This document shows positions 7,698 through 16,264 of a stretch of DNA of 55,271 nucleotides, in pieces; within the stretch, counting starts at the first letter, position 1, and the number at the start of each line of letters is the position of its first letter. The notes below the pieces were generated by a model that worked only from the letters and a program-made list of their open reading frames with translations, did not search any database and was not told the DNA's origin. This DNA comes from Bacillota bacterium. Its GTDB lineage: Bacteria > Bacillota > Clostridia > Christensenellales > Aristaeellaceae. The translations under genes and the position numbers were made by a program. Location: positions 1 to 55,271 of the forward strand of contig JAEYCB010000015.1 of assembly GCA_023404345.1 (NCBI GenBank), given 5' to 3'.

Positions 7698-8432
7698 TCA
7701 TTCCTCCTCGGTATTTTTAAGCACGTTGCCCGTCAGGCGGTGCAACACCTCGCGGTAGGCCTCCTCCACGTCGCCCAGGTCATGACGGAAGCGGTCGATA
7801 TCCAGCGGTTCATGGGTGCGCGCATCCCAGAAGCGGCATGTATCGGGCGATACTTCGTCCGCCAGCAGAATTTCACCATGATAGCGGCCAAATTCCAGCT
7901 TAAAGTCGATCAGCTCAATACTGATTTCCCGCATGCATTCACTGAGGATGTCGTTAACCCGCAGGCTCATTTCCTCCATGCGGTGCATCTCCTCGGCCGT
8001 AGCAATCTCCATGGCGGTGATGTGCGTCAGGTTCACCAGCGGGTCTTCCAGCTCCGGGTCCTTGAGGCAATATTCCACCACGGTGTTTTTCAGCCTCGTG
8101 CCGTCGGGATATCCGATGCGTTTGGCCAGACTGCCCGCCACGATATTTCGCACCTTGATGGTTACCGGGATGATTTCCACCCGCTTGATCAGCGAGCAGC
8201 GATTGTCGATACGGCGGATAAAATGATTGGGAACACCCTTTTGGGTAAGCAAAGTAAACATGTATTCACAGATCAGATTGTTGATCTCGCCCTTGCCAAT
8301 GATGCGCCCGCGCTTTAGTCCATGGAAGGCAAAGGTCTCATCCCGGTAGTAGACCACTGCCTCGTCAGGGTTTTCGGTGGCGTAGAGGCGCTTTCCCTTA
8401 CCCTCGGCAATCATGTTGGTAATACTGTTCAT
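7698..8432 (-). CDS. purC: Phosphoribosylaminoimidazole-succinocarboxamide synthase, 244 aa
   Basis: PurC joins CAIR and aspartate with ATP to give SAICAR, a late step of IMP synthesis. The start MNSITNMIAEGKGKRLYAT has AGGAGG 6 nt upstream. Family motifs are EGKGKRLY, FAFHGLKRGRIIGKGEINN, EIIPVTIKVRNIVAGSLAKR and ELIDFKLEFGR. Length is typical for the single-domain bacterial form. It heads an operon with capE 4 nt downstream and is not with other pur genes here. A promoter with TTGCAC and TACAAT lies just upstream; no riboswitch or PurR-type box is visible in the short leader. Confidence 0.95.
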   Translation of the reverse strand: MNSITNMIAEGKGKRLYATENPDEAVVYYRDETFAFHGLKRGRIIGKGEINNLICEYMFTLLTQKGVPNHFIRRIDNRCSLIKRVEIIPVTIKVRNIVAGSLAKRIGYPDGTRLKNTVVEYCLKDPELEDPLVNLTHITAMEIATAEEMHRMEEMSLRVNDILSECMREISIELIDFKLEFGRYHGEILLADEVSPDTCRFWDARTHEPLDIDRFRHDLGDVEEAYREVLHRLTGNVLKNTEEE

Positions 8433-8471
8433 GCTTCCTCCTGGCCATCCCGCGTGATATGGTTTCGACTT

Positions 8472-8500
8472 ATTGTAGCACGCTTCGCCAGCCTGTGCAA
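8472..8500 (-). promoter_or_regulatory. Sigma-A promoter of purC
   Basis: Read on the minus strand: TTGCAC (8500-8495), 17-bp spacer, TACAAT (8477-8472). The predicted start leaves a leader of about 35 nt. Confidence 0.75.
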
Positions 8501-8539
8501 GCCAGCAAAACAGGCCCACTCAGCAGAATATCATTCGAT

Positions 8540-8570
8540 TTCCAACAGAAGCATTATACTTCTATTGGAA
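8540..8570. promoter_or_regulatory. 12-bp-arm palindrome upstream of the RpiR gene, possible operator
   Basis: TTCCAACAGAAG and CTTCTATTGGAA form an inverted repeat with a 7-nt spacer and one mismatch. It sits in the divergent purC/RpiR intergenic region just before the RpiR promoter, where a regulator binding site would be expected. Confidence 0.5.
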
Positions 8571-8579
8571 TTTTTCTGA

Positions 8580-8608
8580 TTGACATTTATCTGTATAAAT
8601 GTTACAAT
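8580..8608 (+). promoter_or_regulatory. RpiR promoter with an operator filling the spacer
   Basis: TTGACA (8580-8585), 17-bp spacer and TACAAT (8603-8608). The interval 8583-8602 is a perfect inverted repeat, ACATTTAT-CTGT-ATAAATGT, covering the end of the -35 and the whole spacer. A bound protein would block RNA polymerase, so autoregulation by the RpiR protein is likely. Confidence 0.75.
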
Positions 8609-8658
8609 TCAAGCAGATTAGAACAATATAAAACAATCTTGCAAGGAGAGGATTTCCC

Positions 8659-9456
8659 GTGAAATACGAGGACATTTTCGCCGCCATCAGCCGACGTTAC
8701 GGCACCTTTACCCGTATGGAGCAAAGTATAGCGGATTATGTGCTCGAGCATGGAAAGGACGTCCTTAGCATGAGCATCAGCGCCCTGGCGCAGGAATGCA
8801 ACGTAGTGGACAGCACCGTATTTCGCTTCTGCCGCACACTGGGAGTAAGCGGCTATCGCGACTTCCGCACAGCGCTGGCAGTAAGCATATGTGCCAGGGA
8901 ACAAACCATTGAACCATCCATAGCGGATGATGACCCTGTTTCCATCCAGGTCAGGCGGATCTATAACGGCTGCTTGAATGCGCTGCGTGAAACCTATCAG
9001 CTGCTTGAGCCCGCTCAGCTGGACGAAGATGTGCGGCGGCTGATGCTGGCGGACCGTATTTTGGTCCTTGGCGCCGGCAAGTCGCTGGTATCGACGTTCA
9101 ACGCCTATCGCCAGCTGATGCTTGCCATGCCCAAGGTTCATTGTGCGCTGAATGTCCATGAGCAAAACCGGCTGTGTGCGACGCTTACCGCCCGGGATGC
9201 CGTAATCCTATTCGTACAAAACGATTCTTCCGCCTCGCTGGCAGATTTGGCAAGGTTGGTGCGCAGCAAGGGATGCTACCTGATCCTCATTTCACCCCTG
9301 TCTAAGCTGTCGCTAAGCACGCTGGCAAACAGTACGCTTTTGTGCGGTGGGTTTGGCGGGGCAGGCACGGCTGTAAGTGCTCAGGCCTTTTTGATCGAAT
9401 TGATTTACCGGTTGTACTTGCAGCGCCTGGAAAATGCGCGCCGTGCCCTCATGTGA
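8659..9456 (+). CDS. RpiR/MurR-family sugar-phosphate-responsive regulator, 265 aa
   Basis: The start is GTG at 8659 behind AAGGAGAGGA. Residues 1-75 form the RpiR-type helix-turn-helix (FTRMEQSIADYVLEHGKDVLSMSISALAQECNVVDSTVFRFCRTLGVSGYRDFR). Residues 115-245 form a SIS domain (RILVLGAGKSLVSTFNAYRQL) that in this family senses a phosphosugar. The usual serine pair of the SIS loop reads GAGKS here, so the ligand pocket may differ. It is alone, with a terminator 91 nt downstream. Its target may be its own promoter or the divergent purC operon. A link to the GmhA-like gene at 54396 is not supported by anything seen. Confidence 0.88.
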   Translation: MKYEDIFAAISRRYGTFTRMEQSIADYVLEHGKDVLSMSISALAQECNVVDSTVFRFCRTLGVSGYRDFRTALAVSICAREQTIEPSIADDDPVSIQVRRIYNGCLNALRETYQLLEPAQLDEDVRRLMLADRILVLGAGKSLVSTFNAYRQLMLAMPKVHCALNVHEQNRLCATLTARDAVILFVQNDSSASLADLARLVRSKGCYLILISPLSKLSLSTLANSTLLCGGFGGAGTAVSAQAFLIELIYRLYLQRLENARRALM

Positions 9457-9546
9457 AAATGAAATGTGGATTTCTGGCATTGGCCCCGAATCTATGATTT
9501 TGCGAAGGCATCCTCTGCGAGCGCGGGACAGATTTCTTAAAGTGCA

Positions 9547-9570
9547 ACGGCGGCCGAACCGCCGTTTTTT
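9547..9570 (+). terminator. Intrinsic terminator after the RpiR gene
   Basis: ACGGCGG, loop CCGAA, CCGCCGT, then T6. Confidence 0.85.
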
Positions 9571-9659
9571 CTTCCGTGCTGCTGCGCAAGAATTCTGTAA
9601 ACAGCAAGCACTTTTTATGCTATGCTAAACGGAGAATGCAGGCGGGGAGGGAAAACGGC

Positions 9660-10478
9660 ATGGAATGTGTGCCACTTGCAATGACTGGCGCAGCCCTTGA
9701 TTTCATTGAAAATCATCTGGATGAAAACCTGACACTCGAAGCAGTCGCAGAAGCGGCGCATTATTCCAAATACCATTTGCACCGGGCATTTTCCGGCACT
9801 TTAGGCATATCCTTGCACCAATATGCCAGACGGCGCAGGCTGACCGAAGCGGCACGACGCCTTGTATATTCCCGGACGCCGTTAAGCGAACTGGCCCTGG
9901 CTGTGGGCTATCAAAGCCAACAGGCGTTTACCGATGCCTTTCGGGCATTGTACAAAGTCTCACCGGCCCAATACCGCCGCCTGCGCGTCTTCTATCCATT
10001 GCAGCTTCCCATCCATCTAAAGCCTAAAACAGCCTTGTCCGGCATCCGCCTGGCAAAAGCGGATGATATTCCGGCATGGATGGCGCTGCTCCGGCAGGTG
10101 GTGGACGGATATCCCCGGCTGAATGAAGAGGAGCACCTGACATGGCTCAAAACGCGTATGGCGCTGGGAGAATCTCTTGTTCTGTGCGACGGACACATGG
10201 CAATAGGTGCGGTGGGCTTTTGCTCGGCCACAGGCTGCATCGACTATCTGGGCGTTCATCCCCAGTATCATTCGTCAGGCATGTACACCGTATTGCTTAA
10301 GGCCGTGCAGCACAGGCTTTCCCCCCGGCAGGAGCTGAGCCTGACCACCTTCCGGGAAAGAGATCCAGCCGACCCCGGCTATCGCAGGAGGTGGAAGCGG
10401 CTGGGCTTTCAGGAAGATGCGCTGATGGTGGAATTTGGATATCCTACCCAGCGCATGGTCTGGCCCGTCCGGGGCTAG
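9660..10478 (+). CDS. AraC-type regulator fused to a GNAT-like domain, 272 aa
   Basis: The start ATGGAATGT has GGGGAGGG about 9 nt upstream. Residues 8-105 form a complete AraC double helix-turn-helix (ALDFIENHLDENLTLEAVAEAAHYSKYHLHRAF through LALAVGYQSQQAFTDAFRALYKVSPAQYRR). Unusually the DNA-binding part is N-terminal. Residues 120-272 resemble a GNAT fold: IRLAKADDIPAWMALLRQVV, then LVLCDGHMAIGAVGFCSATGCIDYLGVHPQYHSSGMYTVLLKAV, with a degenerate acetyl-CoA loop (HSSGMY for the usual RGxG) that may bind a ligand rather than catalyse. The MFS exporter follows 9 nt later, so this is probably its local activator, sensing the exported compound. Confidence 0.85.
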   Translation: MECVPLAMTGAALDFIENHLDENLTLEAVAEAAHYSKYHLHRAFSGTLGISLHQYARRRRLTEAARRLVYSRTPLSELALAVGYQSQQAFTDAFRALYKVSPAQYRRLRVFYPLQLPIHLKPKTALSGIRLAKADDIPAWMALLRQVVDGYPRLNEEEHLTWLKTRMALGESLVLCDGHMAIGAVGFCSATGCIDYLGVHPQYHSSGMYTVLLKAVQHRLSPRQELSLTTFRERDPADPGYRRRWKRLGFQEDALMVEFGYPTQRMVWPVRG

Positions 10479-10487
10479 GAGGGCCAA

Positions 10488-11693
10488 ATGAAAGCAAAAG
10501 AGAACTGGAAAGTGTGTGCAGCATTGTTTTTGATCAGCCAGGGCCTTACCCTTTTCGGCTCCACGCTTGTGCAGATGGCTATTGTTTGGTACGCCACGGT
10601 TTCGACGGGTTCGGGGGCATGGGTATCCGCTTTCAGCATCTGCTCCTATCTCCCTCAATTTGCAGTTTCCTTTCCCGCAGGGGTGTGGGCAGACCGTTTT
10701 TCCCGCAGGGCACTGATTGCGGGAGCCGATCTGAGTATTGCGGCCGTAACGCTGGTCATGATTCTGCTTATGCCCATGTTTTTCGAAGAATCCACTCTCT
10801 TGGCCGCCCTGCTGGTGCTGTCGGTGATCCGTTCCGTGGGCGCAGGCGTGCAGACGCCCGCAGTCAACGCTACGGTTCCTCTCCTGGTGCCCGCGGACAA
10901 GCGCATGCGTTTCAATGGCATCAATGCCGCCGTGCAATCGGCGGTACAATTTGCCGCACCTGCCGCAGCGGGTGCCGTGCTCGCTGCAGGTACACTGCGT
11001 TCTACCCTCTGGATTGATGTTGCCACGGCCGCTGTGGGTGTGGCAGTTCTTCTCCGCGTGCCACTTCCTCCCGTCACCAAAAAGCCAACGGCCGGTTCCC
11101 TGTGGTCATCCCTGCGCAGCGGCGTAGCCTATGCCGCGCGCGAAGCGGAGGTAGGCCGCCTGCTTGCCATCTATGGTATATTCGTGTTTTTCTGCGTGCC
11201 CGGCGGCTTTCTAGCAGGTCTGCATGTGAACCGGACCTTTGGCGATACCTATGGATACCTTACCGCAACCGAGCTGGCCGGTTTTGCCGGTATGACAGCC
11301 GGAGGTCTTTTGATGGGCCTCTGGGGCGGTTTTGCCAAAAAAGAACCCACGCTGTTTGCAGGCCTTGCCGCGTTCGGAGCGCTGTCCATTCTTCTGGGCT
11401 TTGCGGCTCGTTTCAGCGTCTATCTGGCGCTGATGGGGTTCTATGGGTTAGCGCTGACCACCGTGCAGACCGCGGTTTCCACCCTGATGCAGGAACGTCC
11501 GGCTCCTGACGTACAGGGACGGGTATTCGGGCTGATGAGCGCGGTGTATTCAGGCTGTATGCCGCTTGGAATGGCAGTGTTCGGGCCGCTTGCAGATCAA
11601 ATGCCGCTGTCATGGATCATGGCCGCCTCAGGCGCTGTGCTTGTATTGGCAGCGGGACTGGGGGCTTGGGGGAAAACGCATAAAAGCAAGTAA
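10488..11693 (+). CDS. MFS exporter, macrolide-efflux-like, 401 aa
   Basis: A major facilitator with about 12 membrane segments. Signatures are the early FLISQGLTLFGSTLVQMAIVWYATVSTGSGAWVSAF and the loop 2-3 motif GVWADRFSRRALIAGADLS, which together point to the MFS_3 (enterobactin/macrolide exporter) branch. The second half contains ERPAPDVQGRVFGLMSAVYSGCMPLGMAVFGPLAD. It sits 9 nt after the AraC-GNAT regulator with AGGAGGGCC as ribosome binding site, forming a regulator-exporter pair that likely provides inducible resistance. The substrate is unknown. Confidence 0.9.
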   Translation: MKAKENWKVCAALFLISQGLTLFGSTLVQMAIVWYATVSTGSGAWVSAFSICSYLPQFAVSFPAGVWADRFSRRALIAGADLSIAAVTLVMILLMPMFFEESTLLAALLVLSVIRSVGAGVQTPAVNATVPLLVPADKRMRFNGINAAVQSAVQFAAPAAAGAVLAAGTLRSTLWIDVATAAVGVAVLLRVPLPPVTKKPTAGSLWSSLRSGVAYAAREAEVGRLLAIYGIFVFFCVPGGFLAGLHVNRTFGDTYGYLTATELAGFAGMTAGGLLMGLWGGFAKKEPTLFAGLAAFGALSILLGFAARFSVYLALMGFYGLALTTVQTAVSTLMQERPAPDVQGRVFGLMSAVYSGCMPLGMAVFGPLADQMPLSWIMAASGAVLVLAAGLGAWGKTHKSK

Positions 11694-11698
11694 CCCGA

Positions 11699-11817
11699 TG
11701 GCCACAAAGATTTCCGGCGTGGCCAGTGTACGGTTGATGCCGCGGCTCTGCGGTCCTGCAAGCCTCCTGAAATGGGTCTTTTAGCAGGCCTCCGACAGCA
11801 GCCGTTTTTTTGATGTT
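11699..11817 (+). terminator. Hairpin-rich region after the MFS gene, probable terminator
   Basis: Two hairpins are visible: TGGCCAC with GTGGCCA (11699-11725), and GCCTCCTGAAA with TTTTAGCAGGC (11762-11789, one mismatch). A T7 run follows at about 11814. Neither hairpin abuts the T-run, so the exact stop is unclear. Confidence 0.45.
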
Positions 11818-11845
11818 CTTCATGTTTTAAAATTTCCGGCAGCGG

Positions 11846-11874
11846 TTTACAGCAAATCTGGGCTGTGATATAAT
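11846..11874 (+). promoter_or_regulatory. Sigma-A promoter of the ABC importer operon
   Basis: TTTACA (11846-11851), 17-bp spacer, TATAAT (11869-11874). Confidence 0.8.
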
Positions 11875-11939
11875 TAGGTAAAAGTTTCAAACACTTGCTC
11901 AAACGGAATCAGCAAGCAAAAAAAGGAGGATTTCCAGGT

Positions 11940-13148
11940 ATGAAAAAGGCTTTTTCTGTCGTTCTTGCGCTGATAATGGTGCTGAGCGTATGCACCTTTG
12001 CCAGTGCGGAGGGAAAGGATTACAGCGGCTACACCATCCGCATCTACTCCAACTCCAACTCCACCGAGCGTGCCACCTGGCTGCAAAACGCCGCCAAGGC
12101 TGCTGGCTTCACCATTTCGCTGGATGACAACAGCGTTATCTCCGGCGACACCGCTGCCATCCAGGCCGCCAATGAGAACAAGGACGGCGACATCATCTTC
12201 GGTCTGAATGAAACCCGCTGGTCTCAGCTGGTCAATGGCACCTATGAGAACCTCAAGGTGATGGACTGGACCCCCACCTGGGCCGACGAAGTGGGCGAGT
12301 ACAAATATGACGGCAAGGCCTATGGCCTGGTCATCCAGAACGTGCTGATGCTCTACCGCACCGACGAGCTGGGCACCAATGGCGAAAAGCTGAGCTTTGA
12401 GCACTGGGCCGACATCGTGGACTGCGGCTACACCTGGTACCGTCAGGGCAAAGTGGGCGGCACCACCAACTCCAACATCAACAGCGCCATGCTCTTCCCC
12501 TTCACCGATCCCGAGTCTCCTGCGGGCGGCATCTCCGTGGAAGGCTGGAAGACCCTGTGGAACTACTGTGCCAACGGCATCTACACCGGCGACAGCTACG
12601 GCTTTGATCCGCTCAACCGCGGCGAGGTGCAGGTTTCTACCTTCTACTCCAGCTCCCTCTATGGCAACGTGGACAGCGCCGCCGACAGCTCCGAGCATCC
12701 CCTGCTGGGCACCCTGGAGCCGGAAAACTGGGCGCTTGTAGATATCGCTGACGGCACCTACTACATCGCCGAGTACCTGGGCATTCTGGACCGTGAGGGC
12801 CGCACGCCCGAGGAAACCGAGGCTGTGATAGCCTTTGCCGAGTGGTTTGGCTCTGCCGATACGCAGGCCGAATGGGCTGACGAGTTTGACTCCTTCCCCT
12901 GCAACACCGCTGCCGTGGCCGAGATCTACGACGAGACCCCCGCGATCTACACGCTTAAGAACTTTGCGCTGGAGACCGTCGAGGGAACCGATATGACCTA
13001 CGCTGAGTATGTGGGTGCGCATTCCAGCGAGTGGACCAACATCATGACCAACCTGGGCTTCTACTGGGCCGACAACAGCGCCGCCCCCACCGAGCCCGAC
13101 TGGGATAATCTGGACTGGTCCGTGCTGACGCAGGCTGCCGGCGAATGA
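11940..13148 (+). CDS. ABC transporter extracellular solute-binding protein, 402 aa
   Basis: The start ATGAAAAAGGC follows AAAGGAGGATTTCC. It has a signal peptide of about 22 residues ending FASA before EGKDYSG. The cysteine in LSVC is not in a good lipobox, so release by signal peptidase I is likelier than lipid anchoring. The mature protein has family-1 solute-binding features seen in iron(III), thiamine or polyamine binders: YTIRIYSNSNSTERATWLQNAAKAAG near the N-terminus, then DGKAYGLVIQNVLMLYRTDEL and LGILDREGRTPEETEAVIAFAEWF. Aromatic residues are abundant, which may suit an organic ligand. It heads the operon with the ATPase and fused permease that follow. The substrate is not determinable from sequence. 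Confidence 0.88.
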   Translation: MKKAFSVVLALIMVLSVCTFASAEGKDYSGYTIRIYSNSNSTERATWLQNAAKAAGFTISLDDNSVISGDTAAIQAANENKDGDIIFGLNETRWSQLVNGTYENLKVMDWTPTWADEVGEYKYDGKAYGLVIQNVLMLYRTDELGTNGEKLSFEHWADIVDCGYTWYRQGKVGGTTNSNINSAMLFPFTDPESPAGGISVEGWKTLWNYCANGIYTGDSYGFDPLNRGEVQVSTFYSSSLYGNVDSAADSSEHPLLGTLEPENWALVDIADGTYYIAEYLGILDREGRTPEETEAVIAFAEWFGSADTQAEWADEFDSFPCNTAAVAEIYDETPAIYTLKNFALETVEGTDMTYAEYVGAHSSEWTNIMTNLGFYWADNSAAPTEPDWDNLDWSVLTQAAGE

Positions 13149-13202
13149 CGCTATGAGCCGGCCGGTTGCCGGCGCAAAAAGAAAGCAGCTTTACTCAATA
13201 GC

Positions 13203-13239
13203 GATATGGCGGGCCTGAAGCCATCGGGCTCGCCATATC
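13203..13239 (+). other. Intercistronic hairpin between binding protein and ATPase genes
   Basis: GATATGGCG pairs with CGCCATATC and the stem extends inward through wobble pairs. No U-run follows. Such hairpins typically protect the 3' end of an abundant binding-protein message and lower ATPase and permease expression. A second, smaller inverted repeat (GCCGGC type) lies near 13155-13172. Confidence 0.65.
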
Positions 13240-13276
13240 CATATTCTGAACGATCAAAAAGGGGGCTGTTGGCGGC

Positions 13277-14290
13277 ATGATCGAACTGAAGGACATTGTG
13301 GTCAAGTTCGGTGATTTTGAGGCGCTGCACAACATCAACGTAGAGGTGCGTGAAGGCGAATTTTTTACCTTTTTAGGCCCATCCGGCTGTGGAAAGACGA
13401 CCACGCTGCGCACCATCACCGGCTTTATCGAGCCGGTTTCCGGCACAGTAAACGTCAAGGGCGTGGATATTACCCATGTGCCCATTGAAAAGCGCAACAT
13501 CGGCATCGTATTTCAGAGCTATGCGCTTTTCCCCTCCATGACGGTATACAACAACATCGCCTTCGGCCTGAAGGTGCAAAAGCTCAAAAAGCAGGAAATC
13601 GACGACAAGGTGCGCGCCATCGCCCGCAAGGTAGACCTTTCCGACGAGCAGCTGGAAAAGGCGGTCAGCCAACTTTCCGGCGGCCAGCAGCAGCGTGTGG
13701 CCATTGCCCGCGCGCTGGTGACAGGCCCTGCCATCATCTGCATGGATGAGCCGCTGAGCAACCTGGACGCAAAGCTGCGTGTGCAGCTGCGCAACGAGCT
13801 GAAAAAGATGCAGCGCGACTTTGGCATCACCACCATCTACGTGACCCACGACCAGGAGGAAGCGCTCACCCTGTCTGACCGCATCGCCGTGTTCAACAAG
13901 GGTTTTATCGAGCAGATCGGTACGCCCAACGAGGTATATAACCACTCCAAGACGGAGTTTGTGTGCAACTTCATCGGCGACATCAACCGCCTGGAGGGCG
14001 AAGTAGCGGCCGCCATGAAGCTGGACCCCGCGCAGCACCATTTTGTGCGACTGGAGCGCATCCGTGTCAACCGCCCCGCGGACGAAAACGAATTGCGGCT
14101 GGACGGTGTGATTGAAAGCCGCGAGTACTACGGCCTGTACATCAAGTACTATATTCACGTGGGCAGTCAGACCATCAAGGCCATCGAGAAAAACGACGGC
14201 ATCAACATCTACGAACCGGGCGAGAAGGTAACTGTGGGCATTCATCCCGTTGATGTGATGAGCTACGACGCCGCGCCCGATGCACGCTAA
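13277..14290 (+). CDS. ABC importer ATPase with C-terminal TOBE-like region, 337 aa
   Basis: A cytoplasmic energising subunit of the PotA/FbpC class. Walker A is GPSGCGKTT, Q-loop VFQSYALFPSMTVYNNIAFGL, signature LSGGQQQRVAIARAL, Walker B IICMDEPLSNLD, and the switch histidine is in YVTHDQEEAL. Residues 235-337 form the regulatory C-terminal region seen in PotA/MalK-type ATPases and include an extended segment, LDGVIESREYYGLYIKYYIHVGSQTIKAIE. Translation begins at ATG 13277 behind a GGGGG-type site. It overlaps nothing; the permease starts 13 nt after the stop. Confidence 0.93.
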   Translation: MIELKDIVVKFGDFEALHNINVEVREGEFFTFLGPSGCGKTTTLRTITGFIEPVSGTVNVKGVDITHVPIEKRNIGIVFQSYALFPSMTVYNNIAFGLKVQKLKKQEIDDKVRAIARKVDLSDEQLEKAVSQLSGGQQQRVAIARALVTGPAIICMDEPLSNLDAKLRVQLRNELKKMQRDFGITTIYVTHDQEEALTLSDRIAVFNKGFIEQIGTPNEVYNHSKTEFVCNFIGDINRLEGEVAAAMKLDPAQHHFVRLERIRVNRPADENELRLDGVIESREYYGLYIKYYIHVGSQTIKAIEKNDGINIYEPGEKVTVGIHPVDVMSYDAAPDAR

Positions 14291-14303
14291 GGGGGGCGGC
14301 CTC

Positions 14304-16211
14304 ATGAACGCAAAGGCTTCCTCATGGTTTAAGCCCAACATGCTGGCCAAAACGTTTGGCATCGCGTTTTTCGTGTATCTGTTTTTTGGCTTCATGCTTC
14401 TGCCGTGCCTGAACACACTGACGCAGATCTTTACCGTGAAAAACGCCGACGGTGTGACCGACCCCTTGGCCGTGATCCGCTTTTTCTTCGCGGGCAACAT
14501 GCCCAAGTATGTATGGAATTCGCTCAAGCTGGCGCTGTGCCTGGTGGTGACAGTGAACATCGTGGGCGTCAGCATCGTGCTTTTGACCGAATACTTTGAC
14601 ATCAAGGGCGCGAAGATCCTGCGGCTGGGCTACATGACCACGCTGATCTATTCCGGCGTCGCGCTGGTAACGGGTTATCTGTTCCTCTACGACAGCGACG
14701 GCATTCTGACCACCTGGCTTTACGAAATGTTCCCGGGGATGAACCGCAACTGGTTTTCGGGCTTTAACGCGGTCCTCTTCACGATGACGTTTGCCTGTAC
14801 GTCCAACCATGCGCTGTTTCTTAGAAACGCCATCCGCGGCATCGACTACAACACCGTGGAGGCGGCGCGCAACATGGGCGCAAAGCCCTTCAAGGTGCTC
14901 ACGCGCGTGGTGTTCCCCACACTGATTCCCACGATGTTTTCCCTCACGGTCATGACCTTCATCACGGGTCTTTGCGCCATGAGCGCTCCGACGCTGTTGG
15001 GTTATGACTCCATCAATCCGGAAATCGTGCGTCTGGCGGGCTCGTCCGTGGCGGACGAGGCGTTTCCGCAGGCGCGCGCGGCGTTGCTCTCCATTTTGCT
15101 GGCGATGTTCACCATCATTTTGCTCACAGTGCTGTCCAACTACGAGCGCAAGGGGCATTACCTAAGCGTGAGCAAAACCAAGGCCAAGCTGGTCAAGCAG
15201 AAGATCACCAACCCCGTGGCCAATGTATTTGCGCACATCTATGCCTACGTGCTGTTCATCATCTACATGACGCCTGTGGTAATGATCGTGCTCTTTGCCT
15301 TCCAAAACTATCCTGCCATCCGCTCCAAAACGCTCAGCTTTAGCGATTTTACCCTGATCAACTTCTTTGGGTCGCAGGATTATGAGTTCATGACCAACCG
15401 GGGCAAGCTCAAAACGCGGCCAGACGCCATCTCTGGTCTGTTTGCCAACGCGGACACCGTGGGCGGCATCCGACTGAGTTTTGTGCTCTCGGCCCTCGCG
15501 GCGGCGCTGGCGTGCGTGATCGTGGTGGTGGCGGTCAACTACATCTTCAAGAACCGCGGCAAAAAGCGGTCCACCGTGCTGGAATACAGCCTGCTGTTCC
15601 CCTGGCTTTTGCCCACCATTCTGATCTGCTATTCCTACCGCACGTTCTTCAACTCCGAGGATGTGTGGTATGTGTTCAACACCAACCTGTACATGCGCGA
15701 GAACGTGCGTTTCCTGATCATCATGGCCTATACGGTGGTCAAATTACCATTTGCCCTACGCATGATCAAGGCGGCGTTCTACGCCATAGATGAAGAATTG
15801 GAGGACGCAGCGCGCAACCTTGGCGCAAGCGGGCTATTCACCTTCCTCAAGGTGAAGCTGCCCATTGTGCTGCCAAGCGTGCTGGCCGTATTCGCCCTGA
15901 ACTTCAACGCCCTCTTTACGGAATATGACATGTCCGCCACGTTCCATTCCAGTTATGGCAAGACCTACGCCATGGTGATTCAGAACATGTGCGCAGAGGA
16001 GGGCCGCGACGGCTACAACGTCAACGCCTCCGGCCGGAGGTGCGCCTCCACGGTGTTTATCATGCTGGTGAGCGGACTGATTCTGTACCTGGTATACGGC
16101 GTGGGCGCAAGGGACCTGGCCGACCGTCTGGCCCTGAAGGAGAAGCGGCGAAAACGGCGCGAAAAGATCGTGGCCCGCTTGCGCGGCGGCGGAGAAAAAG
16201 CCGCAGCCTAG
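14304..16211 (+). CDS. ABC importer permease, two transmembrane domains fused, 635 aa
   Basis: A single chain carries both membrane halves of the importer, as in FbpB/ThiP. Each half has about six membrane helices and one EAA coupling loop: NTVEAARNMGAKPFKVLTRVVFPTLIP in the first, and DEELEDAARNLGASGLFTFLKVKLPIVLPS in the second. The start MNAKASSWFKPN is preceded by a GGGGGGCGG stretch. A central basic linker and an Arg/Lys-rich C-terminus face the cytoplasm. This fused organisation with an FbpC-like ATPase and a family-1 binding protein supports an iron, thiamine or polyamine type importer. A terminator follows within 10 nt. Confidence 0.92.
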   Translation: MNAKASSWFKPNMLAKTFGIAFFVYLFFGFMLLPCLNTLTQIFTVKNADGVTDPLAVIRFFFAGNMPKYVWNSLKLALCLVVTVNIVGVSIVLLTEYFDIKGAKILRLGYMTTLIYSGVALVTGYLFLYDSDGILTTWLYEMFPGMNRNWFSGFNAVLFTMTFACTSNHALFLRNAIRGIDYNTVEAARNMGAKPFKVLTRVVFPTLIPTMFSLTVMTFITGLCAMSAPTLLGYDSINPEIVRLAGSSVADEAFPQARAALLSILLAMFTIILLTVLSNYERKGHYLSVSKTKAKLVKQKITNPVANVFAHIYAYVLFIIYMTPVVMIVLFAFQNYPAIRSKTLSFSDFTLINFFGSQDYEFMTNRGKLKTRPDAISGLFANADTVGGIRLSFVLSALAAALACVIVVVAVNYIFKNRGKKRSTVLEYSLLFPWLLPTILICYSYRTFFNSEDVWYVFNTNLYMRENVRFLIIMAYTVVKLPFALRMIKAAFYAIDEELEDAARNLGASGLFTFLKVKLPIVLPSVLAVFALNFNALFTEYDMSATFHSSYGKTYAMVIQNMCAEEGRDGYNVNASGRRCASTVFIMLVSGLILYLVYGVGARDLADRLALKEKRRKRREKIVARLRGGGEKAAA

Positions 16212-16216
16212 TTCTT

Positions 16217-16248
16217 GGGCGGCATGGCGTTTGCCACGCCGCCCTTTT
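16217..16248 (+). terminator. Intrinsic terminator of the ABC importer operon
   Basis: GGGCGGC and GCCGCCC arms with an inner TGGC/GCCA helix and one mismatch, then TTTT. Confidence 0.8.
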
Positions 16249-16264
16249 CTATGCACACAACGAA

